Assembly (NCBI GenBank): GCA_027943335.1 | Contig: BSBK01002933.1 | Location: 1,297,001 to 1,361,000 of the forward strand | From: Chamaecyparis obtusa | Taxonomy: Eukaryota > Streptophyta > Pinopsida > Cupressales > Cupressaceae | Length of the DNA stretch: 64,000 nt | Reading direction: 5' to 3' | In this document: positions 10,882-23,170 of the stretch, in pieces | Layout: every line of letters starts with the position of its first letter | Position numbering within the stretch: position 1 is the stretch's first letter | The notes under the pieces: generated by a model | What the model saw: only the letters and a program-made list of their open reading frames with translations | Told to the model about the DNA's origin: nothing | The model's database searches: none | Position numbers and translations under genes: made by a program

Positions 10882-13727
10882 AAAGGTAGCGTGGCAAGGA
10901 AAAAGATTTAGTGAAGATGTCAGCAACCTGCTCAGCTGTAGGAATATACTCCAAGATGAGAACACCATCCTGAATCAACTGCCGAATGAAGTGCATGTGG
11001 ATCTCAATATGTTTGGTCCACTAATGCTCTACTGGGTTGCATGAAATGTGAATAGCATCCTGATTGTCACACCATAAAATAGTGGGACTGTCTGGAGGAA
11101 ACCCAAACTCAGTCATCATTTGTCGAAGCCACAAAACCTCCTGACTAGCTAGCACAGATTCTCGGTACTCTACCCCTGTAGATGATAATACATGAGCGGT
11201 TTACTTCTTGCAAGACCATGTGATAGGACCAGAGCCAAGACAAAAAACAAAGCTAGAAGTGGACTTCCGATTAGTGGTATCACCAGCCTAATCAGAATTA
11301 GTGAAGCTAGCAATGTGAGGATCTCATGATGTGTAGGTAATGCCATACATAGTAGTTCCCCAAATGTACCTCAAGATACATTTTTCATATTGCTAATGAC
11401 TCTCATGTGGATCCTGTGAGAATCTAGAGACAAGGCCAACCGTAAAGGAAAGATATGGACATGTGTGTGTCAAGTACAACAAACTACCAACCATCTATCT
11501 ATACAAAGTAGAGTCTACTGAAGGAGTAGGACATGATGATGACAAATCAACACCTGATTGAAAAGGTGTAGGGGCAGGCTTGCAATCAAACATGCCAAAT
11601 TAGTGGAGCATATCAAGACCATACTTCTAATGGAGTATGGAGATCCCATTTGAAGACTGAATAACCTATAGGCCTAAAAAATAGTGCAGAGGACCGAGAT
11701 CTGTCATCTCAAATCACTCCATCAATGCTCATTGAACATTATGTATCATAGAGGATGAGCTACCTGTGATAAGAAGGTCATCAACATAGAGCACACGAAT
11801 CAAAAGATTACCCTCATGGAACTGAATGTATATTGTAGGATCTGAGTGACATCATGTGAAATGTGAAGAAAGCAGAAAAGAGTCCATCTTCTCATACCAA
11901 GCCCTAGGGGCTTGTTTGAGACCATATATTGACTGTCTAAGTCTGCAAACCAAAGAGGAATCATCCATAAAACTAGGTGGCTTCTCCATATAGATCTCCT
12001 CCTGTAAGTATCCATGCAAGAAAGTACTCTTCACATCCATCTGAAATATTGTCCATCCCTATGAAGTTGCAAGAGATAGTACAAGGAGAATAGAGTTCAT
12101 CTTAGCAACAGGAGCAAAGGTCTCAGAGTAATCAATACCCTCTACCTGTGAAAACCCTTTCGCAACAAGATGTGCCTTGTACTTATCAATTGAACCATCT
12201 ACATCATATTTGGTATGATATACCCACTTGCATTGAACCAACTTTATCCCTTTTGGAAGAGAACATAAATCCCAAGTTTGATTCTTCATAAAAAAAGAAT
12301 ACTTCTCATCCATGGCCCTATCCCACTCTAAGTGTCCTGTCGCCTGTGAAAAAATTTGAGGGTCAGCAAAAATGGCCTGACTCAGAAGACTAGAACCTGA
12401 TGTTTATGCGCAAGTGTGATGAGTATCTGAAGGATCACTTGCCAAAGGTCTTGTTGCATCAACAGTATCACCAGCTCACTTGGGCACTTGCAAAACATAT
12501 GGTGGTGGTGGGGAAGGTGGATCACCATCTGAATCTTCCTCAGAGGATATGAAATCCTGTAGAGGAGAAGAGGAATTACTAGGCAATGAGGTGGAAGCTA
12601 AAGATGGAGGATCCATCTGTGGATAGTGCTCATTAAACTAAACATCTTGCCAAAACAAGACCTCTCTAGAATCAGGATTAAACAACCTGTACACCTTCAC
12701 ATCCTCATAGTAGCTGACAAATATGAGTGATCAACTCTTCCGATCCATGGCTTTCCTCTAAGCATATGGAATAAATGCCCAAGCCTCACTACCAAAAACT
12801 TTGAATGAAGAGACATCAGGCTTAATATGACTCCAAGCCTCCTCAGGAGTCATATGTTGTAATGCTTTGTGAGGCATCCAATTTTGAATATAGGTGGCAC
12901 AATTGATAGCCTCAGCCCAAAAAGAAGCACTCACAGTGCGAGACTATAGCATACAATTGGCCATCTCTTGTAATGTCCTATTCTTTCTCTCAGCAATCCC
13001 ATTTTGCTGTGGAGTATGTGGAACTATGAACTGATGCTGTAAACCATGCTCAGTGCAGAAATCTCAGAAAGTTTGATTCACATATTCCCCCCATTGTCAG
13101 TGTGTATATACCTGACAGAAAGGCCATATTATTTCTACATAAATTTCTTAAAGATTTGAAAGGAATCAAAGACATCAAACTTGTACTTCAAGAAGTCCAC
13201 CCATGTGCATCTGGAGAAATCATCTATGAAGGTGAGTACATATTAGGTACCATAAAAAGATGGAGTAAGAAATGACATAAGATCACTGTGGATCAACTCC
13301 AAAGGTGCAATAGCACGTGAGGCTCTACCTAATGGAAAAGGATCTCTGTGATGTTTTCCAAGGGCACAACTGCGACAGACACTATCAGTACAAGAAATAT
13401 GAGGCAACCCAATCACTAGCTCCTGTGTACTCATCTATTGTAGATATTTGTAGTTGACATGGCCAAAACACTCAAGCCAAAGTTTTCTCACTATATCTGC
13501 ATGAGCAACAAGAGAAACACCTGTATAATCGAAGCTCTCAAAGCAATCAAACATGTATAAGTGAGACTCTAAATCAACATTCCCAGTGCAACAACCAGAT
13601 ACGAATCATGGAGGTCTCAAATAACAACATCATGTGGTGAGAACTCAATTGTTTTACCAGATCCAGAATGACATATTTGATAAATAGACAAGAGGTTTGT
13701 AGAGATGGTCGGAACCAACACTACTAC
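10882..13727 (-). pseudogene. Copia E1 pol, 3' half: integrase, RT, RNase H
   Basis: Minus-strand reading, in order: protease-to-integrase linker (VPTIST-NLLSIYQ-CHSGSGKT, 13.6-13.7 kb); GAG-pre-integrase zinc motif (CRSCALGKHHRDPF, about 13.35 kb); integrase core with HTPQQNGIAERKNRTL (about 13.0 kb); RT with [50 protein letters not shown]; catalytic LYVDDLLITG (plus 11768-11797); RNase H tail HIEIHMHFIRQLIQDG and QVADIFTKS, ending near 10882. Frameshifts and stops split it into pieces of up to about 85 codons. Domain order (IN before RT) is Copia. It starts abruptly at 13727; the missing gag and protease lie at 29.6-30.7 kb. Confidence 0.9.
13720..13727. repeat. Left copy of ACTACTAC flanking the 15.86-kb insert
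   Basis: The same eight bases occur at 29584-29591. Joining the Copia sequence across one copy restores an uninterrupted stretch of E1 homology. Because the motif is low complexity, the true target duplication may be anything from 3 to 8 bases. Confidence 0.6.
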
Positions 13728-13804
13728 ATTTGACCTCATGTTTCTACCAAAATTTTCAACCATCAAATAAAAAGGTTTAGTTTGGTCGGATTATAGAAGG
13801 AAAA

Positions 13805-13901
13805 CTTTTTTTTTTTAATCCATGCCCGTGTTGGTCGAAAGTTCGATGAATATCGTGTAGGTCAAAATTTCAACCAACACGGGCATAAATTAAAAAAAAA
13901 G
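13805..13901. repeat. Hairpin with 30-bp arms near the insert's left end
   Basis: A T-run followed by atgcccgtgttggtcgaaa pairs with tttcaaccaacacgggcat followed by an A-run, leaving a loop of about 20 bases. It could be a small nested MITE or a subterminal structural repeat. The GGTCGAAA inside it is the same motif that recurs at the insert's other end. Confidence 0.8.
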
Positions 13902-13929
13902 ATTTCAAACCTCATTTCATTATTAGATA

Positions 13930-16639
13930 AGCTTGCAGAGCGTGCAAAGGAGGAATAGCTAGAAGGAACAGGTTTAAGAAATATTCCAAGCTTGAATGAG
14001 AGGTATGTGAATTACTCTCCACTAAAAGATTCCATCGTTGGATTTAGATTTAATTTTTGGTTCTAATCAATAAAATAAAATCATTTTCTTGTAATTTTGG
14101 ATTACCTGTCATTTGTACAGCCTCGTATGGCCTTGAAAGTAGATGAGACCAATTTGGTTCAATAGCGCTGTGCTCTAGCTTTCGAACACAGGTGATTTGA
14201 GGAGAAAAGACCTCCTACAGCTCAAGTTATCATGTTTTTGGTCTCTACAGCCGTTTTGGCTTAACCCCACAAGATTTCCGCATTGGAGGGCTTGCCTGGA
14301 ACGATTCCACCATGGAAATTGACTAATTTTTGGTGGAAATCTTTGTTTTAACATGCCTTTGAAGATTTCTATGGTAGTTTGCAAAATCATACAAGAAGAA
14401 GGGCACGTGAGCAATCCCTAAGTGGATACCTTCGGTGTGCACTAGTCTGAAGATGCACGCCAGTGCACAATTATAAGCCAATCAATCACAGAGGCCCAAA
14501 CTTGGGATTGAGGGTTGGATGTACCTTCTCCAGATGTTCTAATCAAATTTAGAAGAATGCACCATCATTTATGTGCACTTCCTTCTTTGAAGGAGGCCTA
14601 ATTCACTCTTCAGCCTTGCTTGCAACTACTCGGTTCCAAGTTTAATGAGACATTTGAAGCTTTGGTGTTCTTGTGAATGAATATGTCTTTGTAATGGTGT
14701 CCAATTCTAGGACCCAAGTCATAGGTCATTTGGAAGTCTTTTAGCCTAAACTCACTGATGTTACAGGACAGTGCTATTAGCCCTTTCACTAGTTTAATTC
14801 TTAGATTACCTTGTGAAACCACAACCAATTTGGTTGGGTATTTGGTTCAGGTCCAAACATGGTCCTCTCACATTGGTAAGGAGTCCATGAGCTGTTGCAT
14901 AGATTTGTGAATCTCATAAACATTTACTCACCTAGTTTAATGTTTTGGAATTCCAATAGTCCATCCATCAATGGATCCATCCTTGGTGTTTGTCACCCAT
15001 AGGTTCATGGGAAATGATGGAAGAAGTGTTTGATATCCTTGCTGAAGGGTGTGAGAGTCAAGGGCTGATTACTCTACATAAAGAGTTAAGAAAATCAATG
15101 CTTAAACCATCTACACTTGACTGCTCTAGACTAGGCATAGAGAGTTAAGAAAATTAGTTTATGATCCATGTGTTTTGCCCTATGATCTCATGATAATGGC
15201 CATATTCAATAACTCCATAACATGATGGTTGTTCCTTTTAAGAGAGATGGTTGTTCCATTGTTCTAAAAACTACACTTTGTTGTCCTTTTGACATGATAG
15301 CATTATATGTTAGAAACTTTGAGGTTCTCTTACCTTTTGTATGTCATGGCTTCACCTCTATGTAGCTAAATCTCACTTTGAAAATGATATTCTTTTCGGA
15401 AACAATGAAAATCCTCTATGGGTTCATACTTCTTGTGACTTCCCATGGCACACTATCATTGCTTGTACACTGTATTTTTCCAATTCTTTTAAATTGTCAC
15501 TGTCTTTGAGAATTTAATCTTTTTCTATGTTACTTCCTTCAACAATTTACTCTTTTTCTATGTCTATAACACACCTTTGAATGTCCAAAGAATGCTGCTA
15601 TTCTTTAAATGAAATCTACATTTCATCTTTCACTTATGAAAGACACTGGTGTGTACTCTATGCTTTCTGATCTACACGCATACTTCTTTCCACCAGTTAT
15701 AGCCTAATCTGCCTGATGATTATAATAGTTGCCAACTTGTGAAAACAATATTGTGTCTCAACATGTAATGTATTCCTCTCCAAATCATGCTTGAGGAGCT
15801 TATATAATAATCAACTGATTAATGTTTTTGGTTTTGATGTAAATTCTATTAAGACATTTTGACCGCCAACTGAATTATGTTTGGAGTCTCCTCCATATTC
15901 CATACTCTTGGCCCAAATTTATTTATCTCATCGATAATAATTGGAAATGAAATGTTTGTATTTCGTTGCTCACCATAGTTATCTACCGAATATGAATTAA
16001 TCCCCTTCATTGATGATAAATGTTGATGGCAGTCCCAAGTATAGCCTGAACAAAATATTAATTCCTTAATGTGTTCCTCTCTTTGAGACTCTTAAATGTT
16101 TTTGTTTTAATTTCTAAATTTTTAATTCAAATTACTATTTATAAAGTTAAATCTTAAATTTCAAAGATTATATTAGGTAGATTTAATTCTATTTCAAGCA
16201 TAATTCGTAAGGGTGATGGTATGTTTCTTGATTACACCCCCCACCAAAATTTAAACTCTTTGAGGTATGTATGATATAACAAATGAGACCAGTACCATAA
16301 ATAGGATTTAAGAGATAAGGTCAAGTGGCCCACTTAGATAGAAGGGATATCCAATGGCAAAATGGATACTTCTTAGCTCAAAAGATATTAGTAGATTTTG
16401 GCCTTATTGGAGTACTCCAATAAGGCCAAGATTCTACCCTTACCCATTTTGATAGAACAGATACATAGTGATAGAATGGATACCCTCACACCAAGAAACC
16501 TAATAGAAGATACCAAAAAAACACTTAATAATGAAGATCCTCAATCTCTTGGCATTATAATTATCTCAGAATATCAATCTCTAATCAAAATTAAGATGGA
16601 AACAACAAAAATTTATAGAAAAATGTAACTTTTATTGTT
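13930..16639. other. Unassigned interior of the insert
   Basis: Between 14.1 and 14.9 kb the composition is less AT-rich and several broken frames run 40-80 codons, but none matches a family I know. The rest to 16.6 kb looks like intron-type or decayed DNA. Confidence 0.4.
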
Positions 16640-17560
16640 GTCCCATGTCACAGTTCATACATCCAAATAGTTCTATGTCTTCACACATCTAATTCTTCTA
16701 AAAGGAATTCTACACTTTTCTCCTCTCTTAGGTATCTATTTCAATAAGAACTCCTTATCCAACCTCTTAGAACCTGCAACAAACTTGTTAGAAACATGAA
16801 AAGAAAACATGTTAGCAATTCCATCATTTGTCTGTTGTTTGGGACAATCACCATAGAATTATTTGGACTATCTCTCCTCTTGCCTTGTAAGGTTAAAATG
16901 ACCTTTTTTTCTTCCCTCCATGAATAGACCCTTACCGTCTTGCACTTGTGCAATGATAGGACACCAATGTGTGCACATAACTATATCTTCTTCAATCACA
17001 GTACTCTTCCAATTTCCCATCTTTTGTTCACTATCATAATCATCAGTTTTTAGAACCATTATTGATGCTCCAATCTTCTAATCCTCTTTCATAGACCTCT
17101 TCCTTGTGTGACTCTTCAAATCAGCATACTCTTTCTTTCCAAAATAGATAACCCTTATCTCATATGAAGAATTATTTTTGCAAAGGCTTGAGAATAAACT
17201 TGTTACCATCCTTATGAACAAGTATTCTTGTACCCATCATATTTTCCTTCTTAGGGACTGCCAAGGTCTTCCTAAGAGGATGTGACAACATGTCATTGGT
17301 ACTATATCACACAAAAATTTCTCCTTGTACTCACCAATAGAAAAATCTACATAATCTTGTTCCCTACTCACAAGACTTTCCTCATTACTCATTCATGAGG
17401 CTCTATATGGTCTATCATGTGCAAATTTCTTCAAATGCAACTTCAAAACAAGATTGCTGGTTGCAAAACCCCTGTACAAGACACTCAAGAACAACTTGTG
17501 TTCACTACCTTAAAACTTCATGAAAAAATGAAATAAATAAAAGGAAATGATAATAAATCG
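16640..17560 (-). pseudogene. Gypsy protease-region remnant
   Basis: Minus strand at about 17.27-17.34 kb reads FLCDIVPM-CCHILLGRPWQ, matching the conserved LCDVVPMDVCHLLLGRPWQ of Gypsy polyproteins between protease and RT. A charged linker follows (16.74-17.06 kb). Frameshifts and stops are frequent, and no RT motif is found downstream. It is older than the Gypsy element at 23.2-27.1 kb, as its frames are more broken, and it belongs to a different copy. Confidence 0.65.
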
Positions 17561-18389
17561 ATATACCATCATGCATATAGAGAGTGAAGCAATTCTTCTC
17601 GGTCTCAGCTTTGCCCAACTTGAAAGGTGCTCTGGCATATCAATATTTCTTTTTGAAATGTAGTAATCTAGACAACACATTTATCTCTATAATAAAATGT
17701 CATTCAATTTAACATTTTGCATGTTAGTTTTTATTTGCTGGTTTCTTCAGATCAGGCCTATATGTTCCAAGCATTGCTCTTCTTGAACAATATATGTATT
17801 AGAGTAGCCATCATGAATTGTCCTTCTCATACATATTATATTTTTTACTTAGCATTCAGATTTGCCTAAGTAGTACTATGAACTTTCCTCCAACACATGT
17901 ACTATTGTGAAAATCATCACAAGTCCATTTGTTGGAGGTCAATTCATAGTACACATGTTTGGAGGTTTGAAGGAAACAAGAGAATTTGAAGAGTCACGAG
18001 TGGTGAGAAGATTCTTTTGAGTAGAAGCTTTGGAGGCACTGTAGATCAGTCCAAAAGAGGTACAAGGGTTAGCCGATAGGAAATATGTAAGTTAATATAT
18101 GAGAGAACAATTTGACATGTGCATATAAGATACATTAGTATTGGAATGGGCCAAATAACATTATCAGAATAAATAATAAATGGTCATTTATCTTTCATAA
18201 AATGGATGCATGACTCTCAAAAGAAAGCAATCAGCATATCCCTTGCACTCTCGGCTCTAAAAGCATTAATAAAACATAAATTTTGATCACCAACTCTTCA
18301 TCCACTTCTTGCATGGCAACAAATTATCTATGCTTCGCTATATCAAATCCACTAACATCATCATGTCCTCCAGAGGACTAACCACTATT
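17561..18389. other. Unassigned sequence
   Basis: AT-rich with no convincing frame. It may contain spacer of the neighbouring Gypsy remnant. Nothing specific is seen. Confidence 0.4.
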
Positions 18390-18880
18390 AGAACTATGCT
18401 ATGCTCTTTAATAAAGCTTTATTCACAAATAATTTCATGCCTTCTATAAGACTTTCTCCAATTACAATCTCATCCTCTTTAATCATAACTGTTTTACCTA
18501 CAATCAAATAAGCGCAACCAATAATATGAAAAATAAAAGAATCCATAAACATTTTGTATGAGCCTCAATAAGGTACTTTCTTTTTCCACTTTGATCAATA
18601 TATCTTTTAAAGGAGAATATCTACTGCATTCTCATAAAAACTCATTACAGTATGATAGACTTTAACTTCATCCTTCTTTGTTCAACAAATCTATGTGCAT
18701 AGAATCACAAGAACTAACCACTTCTTTAATCTTCATCTCCTCTTCATACAAAATATTTTCTACATCTTCATGTACTTTTCTATCAACCATGAGATATTCA
18801 CATGCCACCACTTCAACTTCCAAATCTATTACTTCTTCCAAAGAATCTTCTGCTGCAACACTTTGTTGTTTTGGTTAGGA
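18390..18880 (-). pseudogene. Acidic coding-like remnant, unknown family
   Basis: One minus-strand frame stays open for about 87 codons from 18876 (AAEDSLEEVIDLEVEVVACE at its start), rich in Glu, Asp and Val, then continues after scattered stops to about 18390 with similar composition. There is no Met near the beginning, so it is internal to a longer former ORF. Its nearness to the Gypsy protease fragment on the same strand suggests retroelement gag or accessory protein, but I do not recognise it. Confidence 0.35.
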
Positions 18881-19160
18881 CATACTAGTAGGTCAGGACA
18901 TACTAATTATAAGTAAACTAGTAAAACCAAAGGACATGCTTTTACTACCAAGTCTCTGTTTGTTGGGCATACTGATTATAAGTACTTGACATATATCACA
19001 AATGTTGCTAATTAAGGTTGGCGGGATGATTACGCCTATCCTGAAAAAAGACTGTCAAATCATTATGCTTTCAAATCAATTACCTATTGACGTATCCCTT
19101 GCAAGGGAGAGAAGCCAAAAACATAAAGAACATGCACATAAACACGGAAACTGAAAAATT

Positions 19161-19445
19161 TAAATGGAATACACCAAGAAATACCAAATGATGAATGCTC
19201 AATTATTGTAATGGCAAAGCAATATCAGAACCGCCCATTTCTAGAACTTGATTTTTCTATAGTCCTAATGATTTTTCTTATTTCTTGTTTGTGCTTGGTG
19301 ATAGGATTTTGAACATTGTTGACATACTTAAATGGAATACACAATACCAAATGATGAATGCTCAATTGTTGTAATGGCAAAGCATTAGAACCGTCCATTT
19401 CTAAAATTTGATTTTGTATAGTCTTAATTATTTTTCTATAGTCCT
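19161..19445. repeat. Local direct duplication, about 170-bp period
   Basis: aaatggaatacac...accaaatgatgaatgctcaatt...gtaatggcaaagca occurs at about 19161 and again at 19331, with the same downstream ccatttct...tatagtc sequence. The two copies differ by small indels. Confidence 0.7.
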
Positions 19446-19831
19446 AATGATTTTGAAAATTGTTGTCAAAGAGTTTCTTTTTTTGATTATAGTATAAATG
19501 ATTTTTCTATAGTCGTAATGATTTTTCTTATTTCTTGTCTTTTGTCCCTTTTTGATTTCCTATGTCTATGCTTCATGACATGATTTTTTTCACCTTCTTT
19601 TGATGGTATATTTCATTCACTCTATGTGGAATACTATTTTGTTCACTATTTTATTTCAGCTTCATATTTATTTCATTTTTCATATACACAGAGACTACAC
19701 ATGTTGATAAAAAAATGAACTATTTGATTTAGGTTTACTTTTCATTATTGTAAATGGTTAATATTTTTGATGGTACTGCTTAGTGTATTTCATATAAAAA
19801 TAATCATATCAAAATAATATATGTAGTAACC

Positions 19832-20230
19832 ATGGTGCGGTGCATTATTGATATAGGCTTGATGACTCTTGTCAATGTGCCAAACTGTCAATGTGGTGGT
19901 GGGCAGTGTGTGTTGAAGACTTCACGGACACCGAACAACCTTGGACAATAATTTTGGTGTTGCCCAAATAGAAAAAAGGTTGCTAATGTGTATATATTTA
20001 AAGTTTCTAATGTAAATACTATTCATTATAATATAAGAACTAATGTAGACTGGGTATCACAGGGAAATAATGGCTGTGGATACTTTAGTTGCGTCGATGA
20101 CAACTCATCTACATCTATTCACCCATCTGCACTTATACACGATGAAGGATTTGAGTGCAAAACGTGTCAGGCTAGGGAAAATTTTGAAATTATATTTTTA
20201 CGATGCCTTCTCTGTATTGTAATCGCATAT
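19832..20230 (+). pseudogene. GRF-type zinc-finger protein remnant, two exons
   Basis: Exon 1 starts at ATG 19832 and reaches CQCGGGQCVLKTSRTPNNLG at residues 19-38, then a stop followed by FWCCPNRKK. Together this is the first half of a GRF zinc finger (Cys-x-Cys-G...TP-N-G-x-x-F-x-x-C). A typical cag acceptor at 20062 opens exon 2 with GNNGCGYFSCVDD, the second half (GCGYFxWxD). The in-frame stop sits where the family has an Arg or Lys, and Trp is replaced by Cys, so it is decayed. GRF fingers bind nucleic acid and occur in small plant proteins and some transposon-borne genes. It lies inside the 15.86-kb insert and may be either cargo or an original element gene. Confidence 0.6.
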
Positions 20231-20666
20231 CTTTGTTGCTACCATATGCAGAGATGAACTCAGGAATTAGTTAGTTTAGTATTTTCATATTGTAACTAAT
20301 ATTTTAATATTGATATAACATAACTTCTCTTTGCCTCAAGTGTGCATATATATGGTTTACATATTTTTTTAGAATAATTCTTCATGTTTATGGCTCAGAT
20401 GAGCCCCAATCTGCTATCAATCACATGATTTAACGTATAGTGTTTTCTTGGTTATTCCATTTGTTCCTTGACCTTGACTATGGATTGACTATCATTTTCA
20501 AGCTTGAGCGAGGCTTTGTACCATGCAGCATTCACATATTTGTACACAACATTGATTTATGCTAGAAGTAAACTACGTGTCATGTAAACAACATGGTTGA
20601 ATGCAATCTCTTTTGCATGTTTTCAAGAGTTTTCCCACCAATACAAGCGTAAATAATGCATTGAAT

Positions 20667-21956
20667 GTAATCTATGAATGCTACGTGGTATGAAGTCTCG
20701 CTAAAGTTTGAGTGTAGCATGGTATGAAGTCTCCCTTTATTCCAATGAGGGATTGGAATGAGTTCATTTTGGATGCAAAGGAGAACGGGGATACTCAAAG
20801 ATGAATTACACCAGCAAATGAGAGAAGGTATAAACATGACAACTGAGAAACATAAATGCAGATTTCACAACAATTGAGAAACATAATTGTAGGCATCATG
20901 GTCGCAATTTTTTGGAGACAACGTAATTGAGTTGTATACCCAAGCGATGGAGTGCAACTTTTACACCTCCAATTCCAAGTTGACACTATGGGATACAAAG
21001 ACCATAGACAAGGAATAAATTTAGAGAGCGGAGGAGGTCCATAATGACCAAAATAATACAGGATGAACCTTGAGTTAAATGAGGCAACTGCAAACATTTT
21101 AATAGATTTTTATTATTAAATAATGAAATTTACATATACTAGTGTTCTAAACCCCCTCATTACATGATTTATTATTGTAAGGACCCTCTAACTTACACAT
21201 CTAGAAAATGAAACTATAACCTATTGGGATTGAGACAAACCTTATAGAACAACAGTTGCTAGGAATGATCACTTGCCAACATCTCATGAATACATTTGTA
21301 GCTCATGAATACACTGTCCTCCAATAGATGTATTCAACAGATATTGGAAAGTGATCCTTCCTAGCTACTGTTGTTCTATAAGGTTTGTCTCAATCCCAAT
21401 AGGTTGTAGTTTCATTTTCTAGATGCGCAAGTTAGAGGGGGCTTACAATAATAAATCATGTAATGAGGGGGCTTAGAACACTAGTATATGCAAATTTCAT
21501 TATTTAATAATTAAAATCTATTAAAATGTTTGTAGTTGCCTCATTTAACTTGAGGTTTGTCCTGTATTATTTTTGTTGTTATGGCCCTCCTCCACTCTCT
21601 AAATTTATTCCTTATCTATGGTCTTTGAATCCCGCAGTGTCAATTTGGAATCGGAGGTGCAGAAGTTGCACTCCATCGCTTAGGTATACAACTCAATTAC
21701 GTTGTCTCCAAAAAATTGTGACCATGATGCCTACAATTATGTTTCTCAGTTGTTGTGAAATCTGAATTTATGTTTCTCAGTTGTCATGTTTATACCTTCT
21801 CTCATTTGCTGGTGTAATTCATCTTTGAGTATCCCCATTCTCCTTTGCATCCAAAATGAACTCATTCCAATCCCTCATTGGAATAAAGGGAGACTTCATA
21901 CCATGCTACACTCAAACTTTAGCGAGACTTCATACCACGTAGCATTCGTAGATTAC
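20667..21956. repeat. 1.29-kb near-perfect palindrome (foldback)
   Basis: The sequence from 20667 to about 21290 reappears reverse-complemented from about 21325 to 21956, around a short centre near 21300. The outer edges are gtaatctatgaatgctacg and its complement cgtagcattcgtagattac. The same peptide strings are read on the minus strand at 20.6-21.1 kb and on the plus strand at 21.5-22.0 kb, so those ORFs are mirror images and not genes. Mismatches are scattered at a few per cent. No clear target duplication is seen. Confidence 0.92.
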
Positions 21957-23170
21957 AAAAGTTCAATAAAGGTTTATATTTTATACTCTTTTATGTCATG
22001 AACTAAAATATGTATTTATTCTTGTTACATGATTTTTTGCTTTCTCAGTTACCTGGTCATGGACATCATGGTGAGGCCCGTAGTAGCATCATGCAAAATA
22101 GTAATAATTTTTGCATTGAATCTTTTTAGTTTTTTCTTCACTGTATTTATTATATTAGGGATTTCTGAGATATCATCATCTGTATCTACATCTATTGCCT
22201 CTATTGTTGCAGGTGCTTTTCCCCTATCCTGAACATCAAATTGTGACAAAAATATCAGTAAAACTATCATAATAACTCCATGAATGTTGTTTTAAGTAAT
22301 TATCTATGAATGTTGTGTATTAATGTTGAATTATATGTCATGTTAATGAATATTGTTATGTGTTAATGGTGAATTTAGATTGATGTTAGGGGGAGGGGGG
22401 GTGAGGCCAGATGAGCTTCCACCTTCATGTGGTTGGCCTTGTTAAGTAGAGAATATTAAAATATTCTCGAAACCAATTGATGCTCAAACTAACATACCTT
22501 CATTATTTAGTCAATTTCATTCATTCTAGGTCTTTTCTCATAAGTGCATTTTGAATGTGTCATTGTCAAGCAACTATCAAATAAAAAACTAGAAGGGCCA
22601 ATAGTCAACTTCTCATTGTCATTGTCTAGCATGATTCGGTTTCATTTTGTGTAAGTATTCTTGTATTGAATGCATCAACTTGTCTTGGCCTAATGTGGAT
22701 TATTTCATTGGTTTGTGTTTTTGAGTAGGTGAAGTGTTAAATCAGTTCCTATATTCTATTCTTAATTCATTCAAACTGCAGGAGGGCCTAAAAGATATAC
22801 TCAACATAGAATTGATTGCTAGTTTGGGTAATTGAACACACTGAGTCTTTGGCTTGAGAGAAAGAGTTGGGTAATGTTGTTTCTGGAGACCTATGCAATT
22901 GTCCTCAGTGGCCTCTTTTTTTTTTAACAGGTATTTTTATATATATGTAGTGTCCATGTTTTTTTTTAACACAAGTTCTTTTTGTGTATATGCTAGTGCT
23001 ATAGAACCTAAATAAACAATTATAAATGTAATATATAATATCTTCGATGAAGGAATTGATGTACCACATGTAAACCAAAATCCATGCTTAATGCCATTTT
23101 GTGCAAAATGAGTTTGTCTATTAGCATATTAGATTTTGTTACACCCTTCATGACTATAATGTTTAAGTTA
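21957..23170. other. Insert interior between palindrome and Gypsy
   Basis: Contains T-rich, intron-like plus-strand tracts (polypyrimidine followed by cag at about 22050 and 22930) and a G-run at 22389-22401. These could be splice remnants of a plus-strand gene that includes the GRF finger. No domain is recognised. Confidence 0.35.

Noticed and set aside
13718..13735. CACTACTAC at the insert's left border as a CACTA-transposon terminus
   Set aside because: CACTACTAC is part of the Copia coding sequence on the left side and recurs at the right border outside the insert in the same orientation, so it behaves as a flanking duplication and not as an inverted terminus.
20580..22001. ORFs of 71-100 codons on both arms as conserved genes
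   Set aside because: They are the same sequence read from the two arms of the palindrome; the repetition alone explains the matching peptides.
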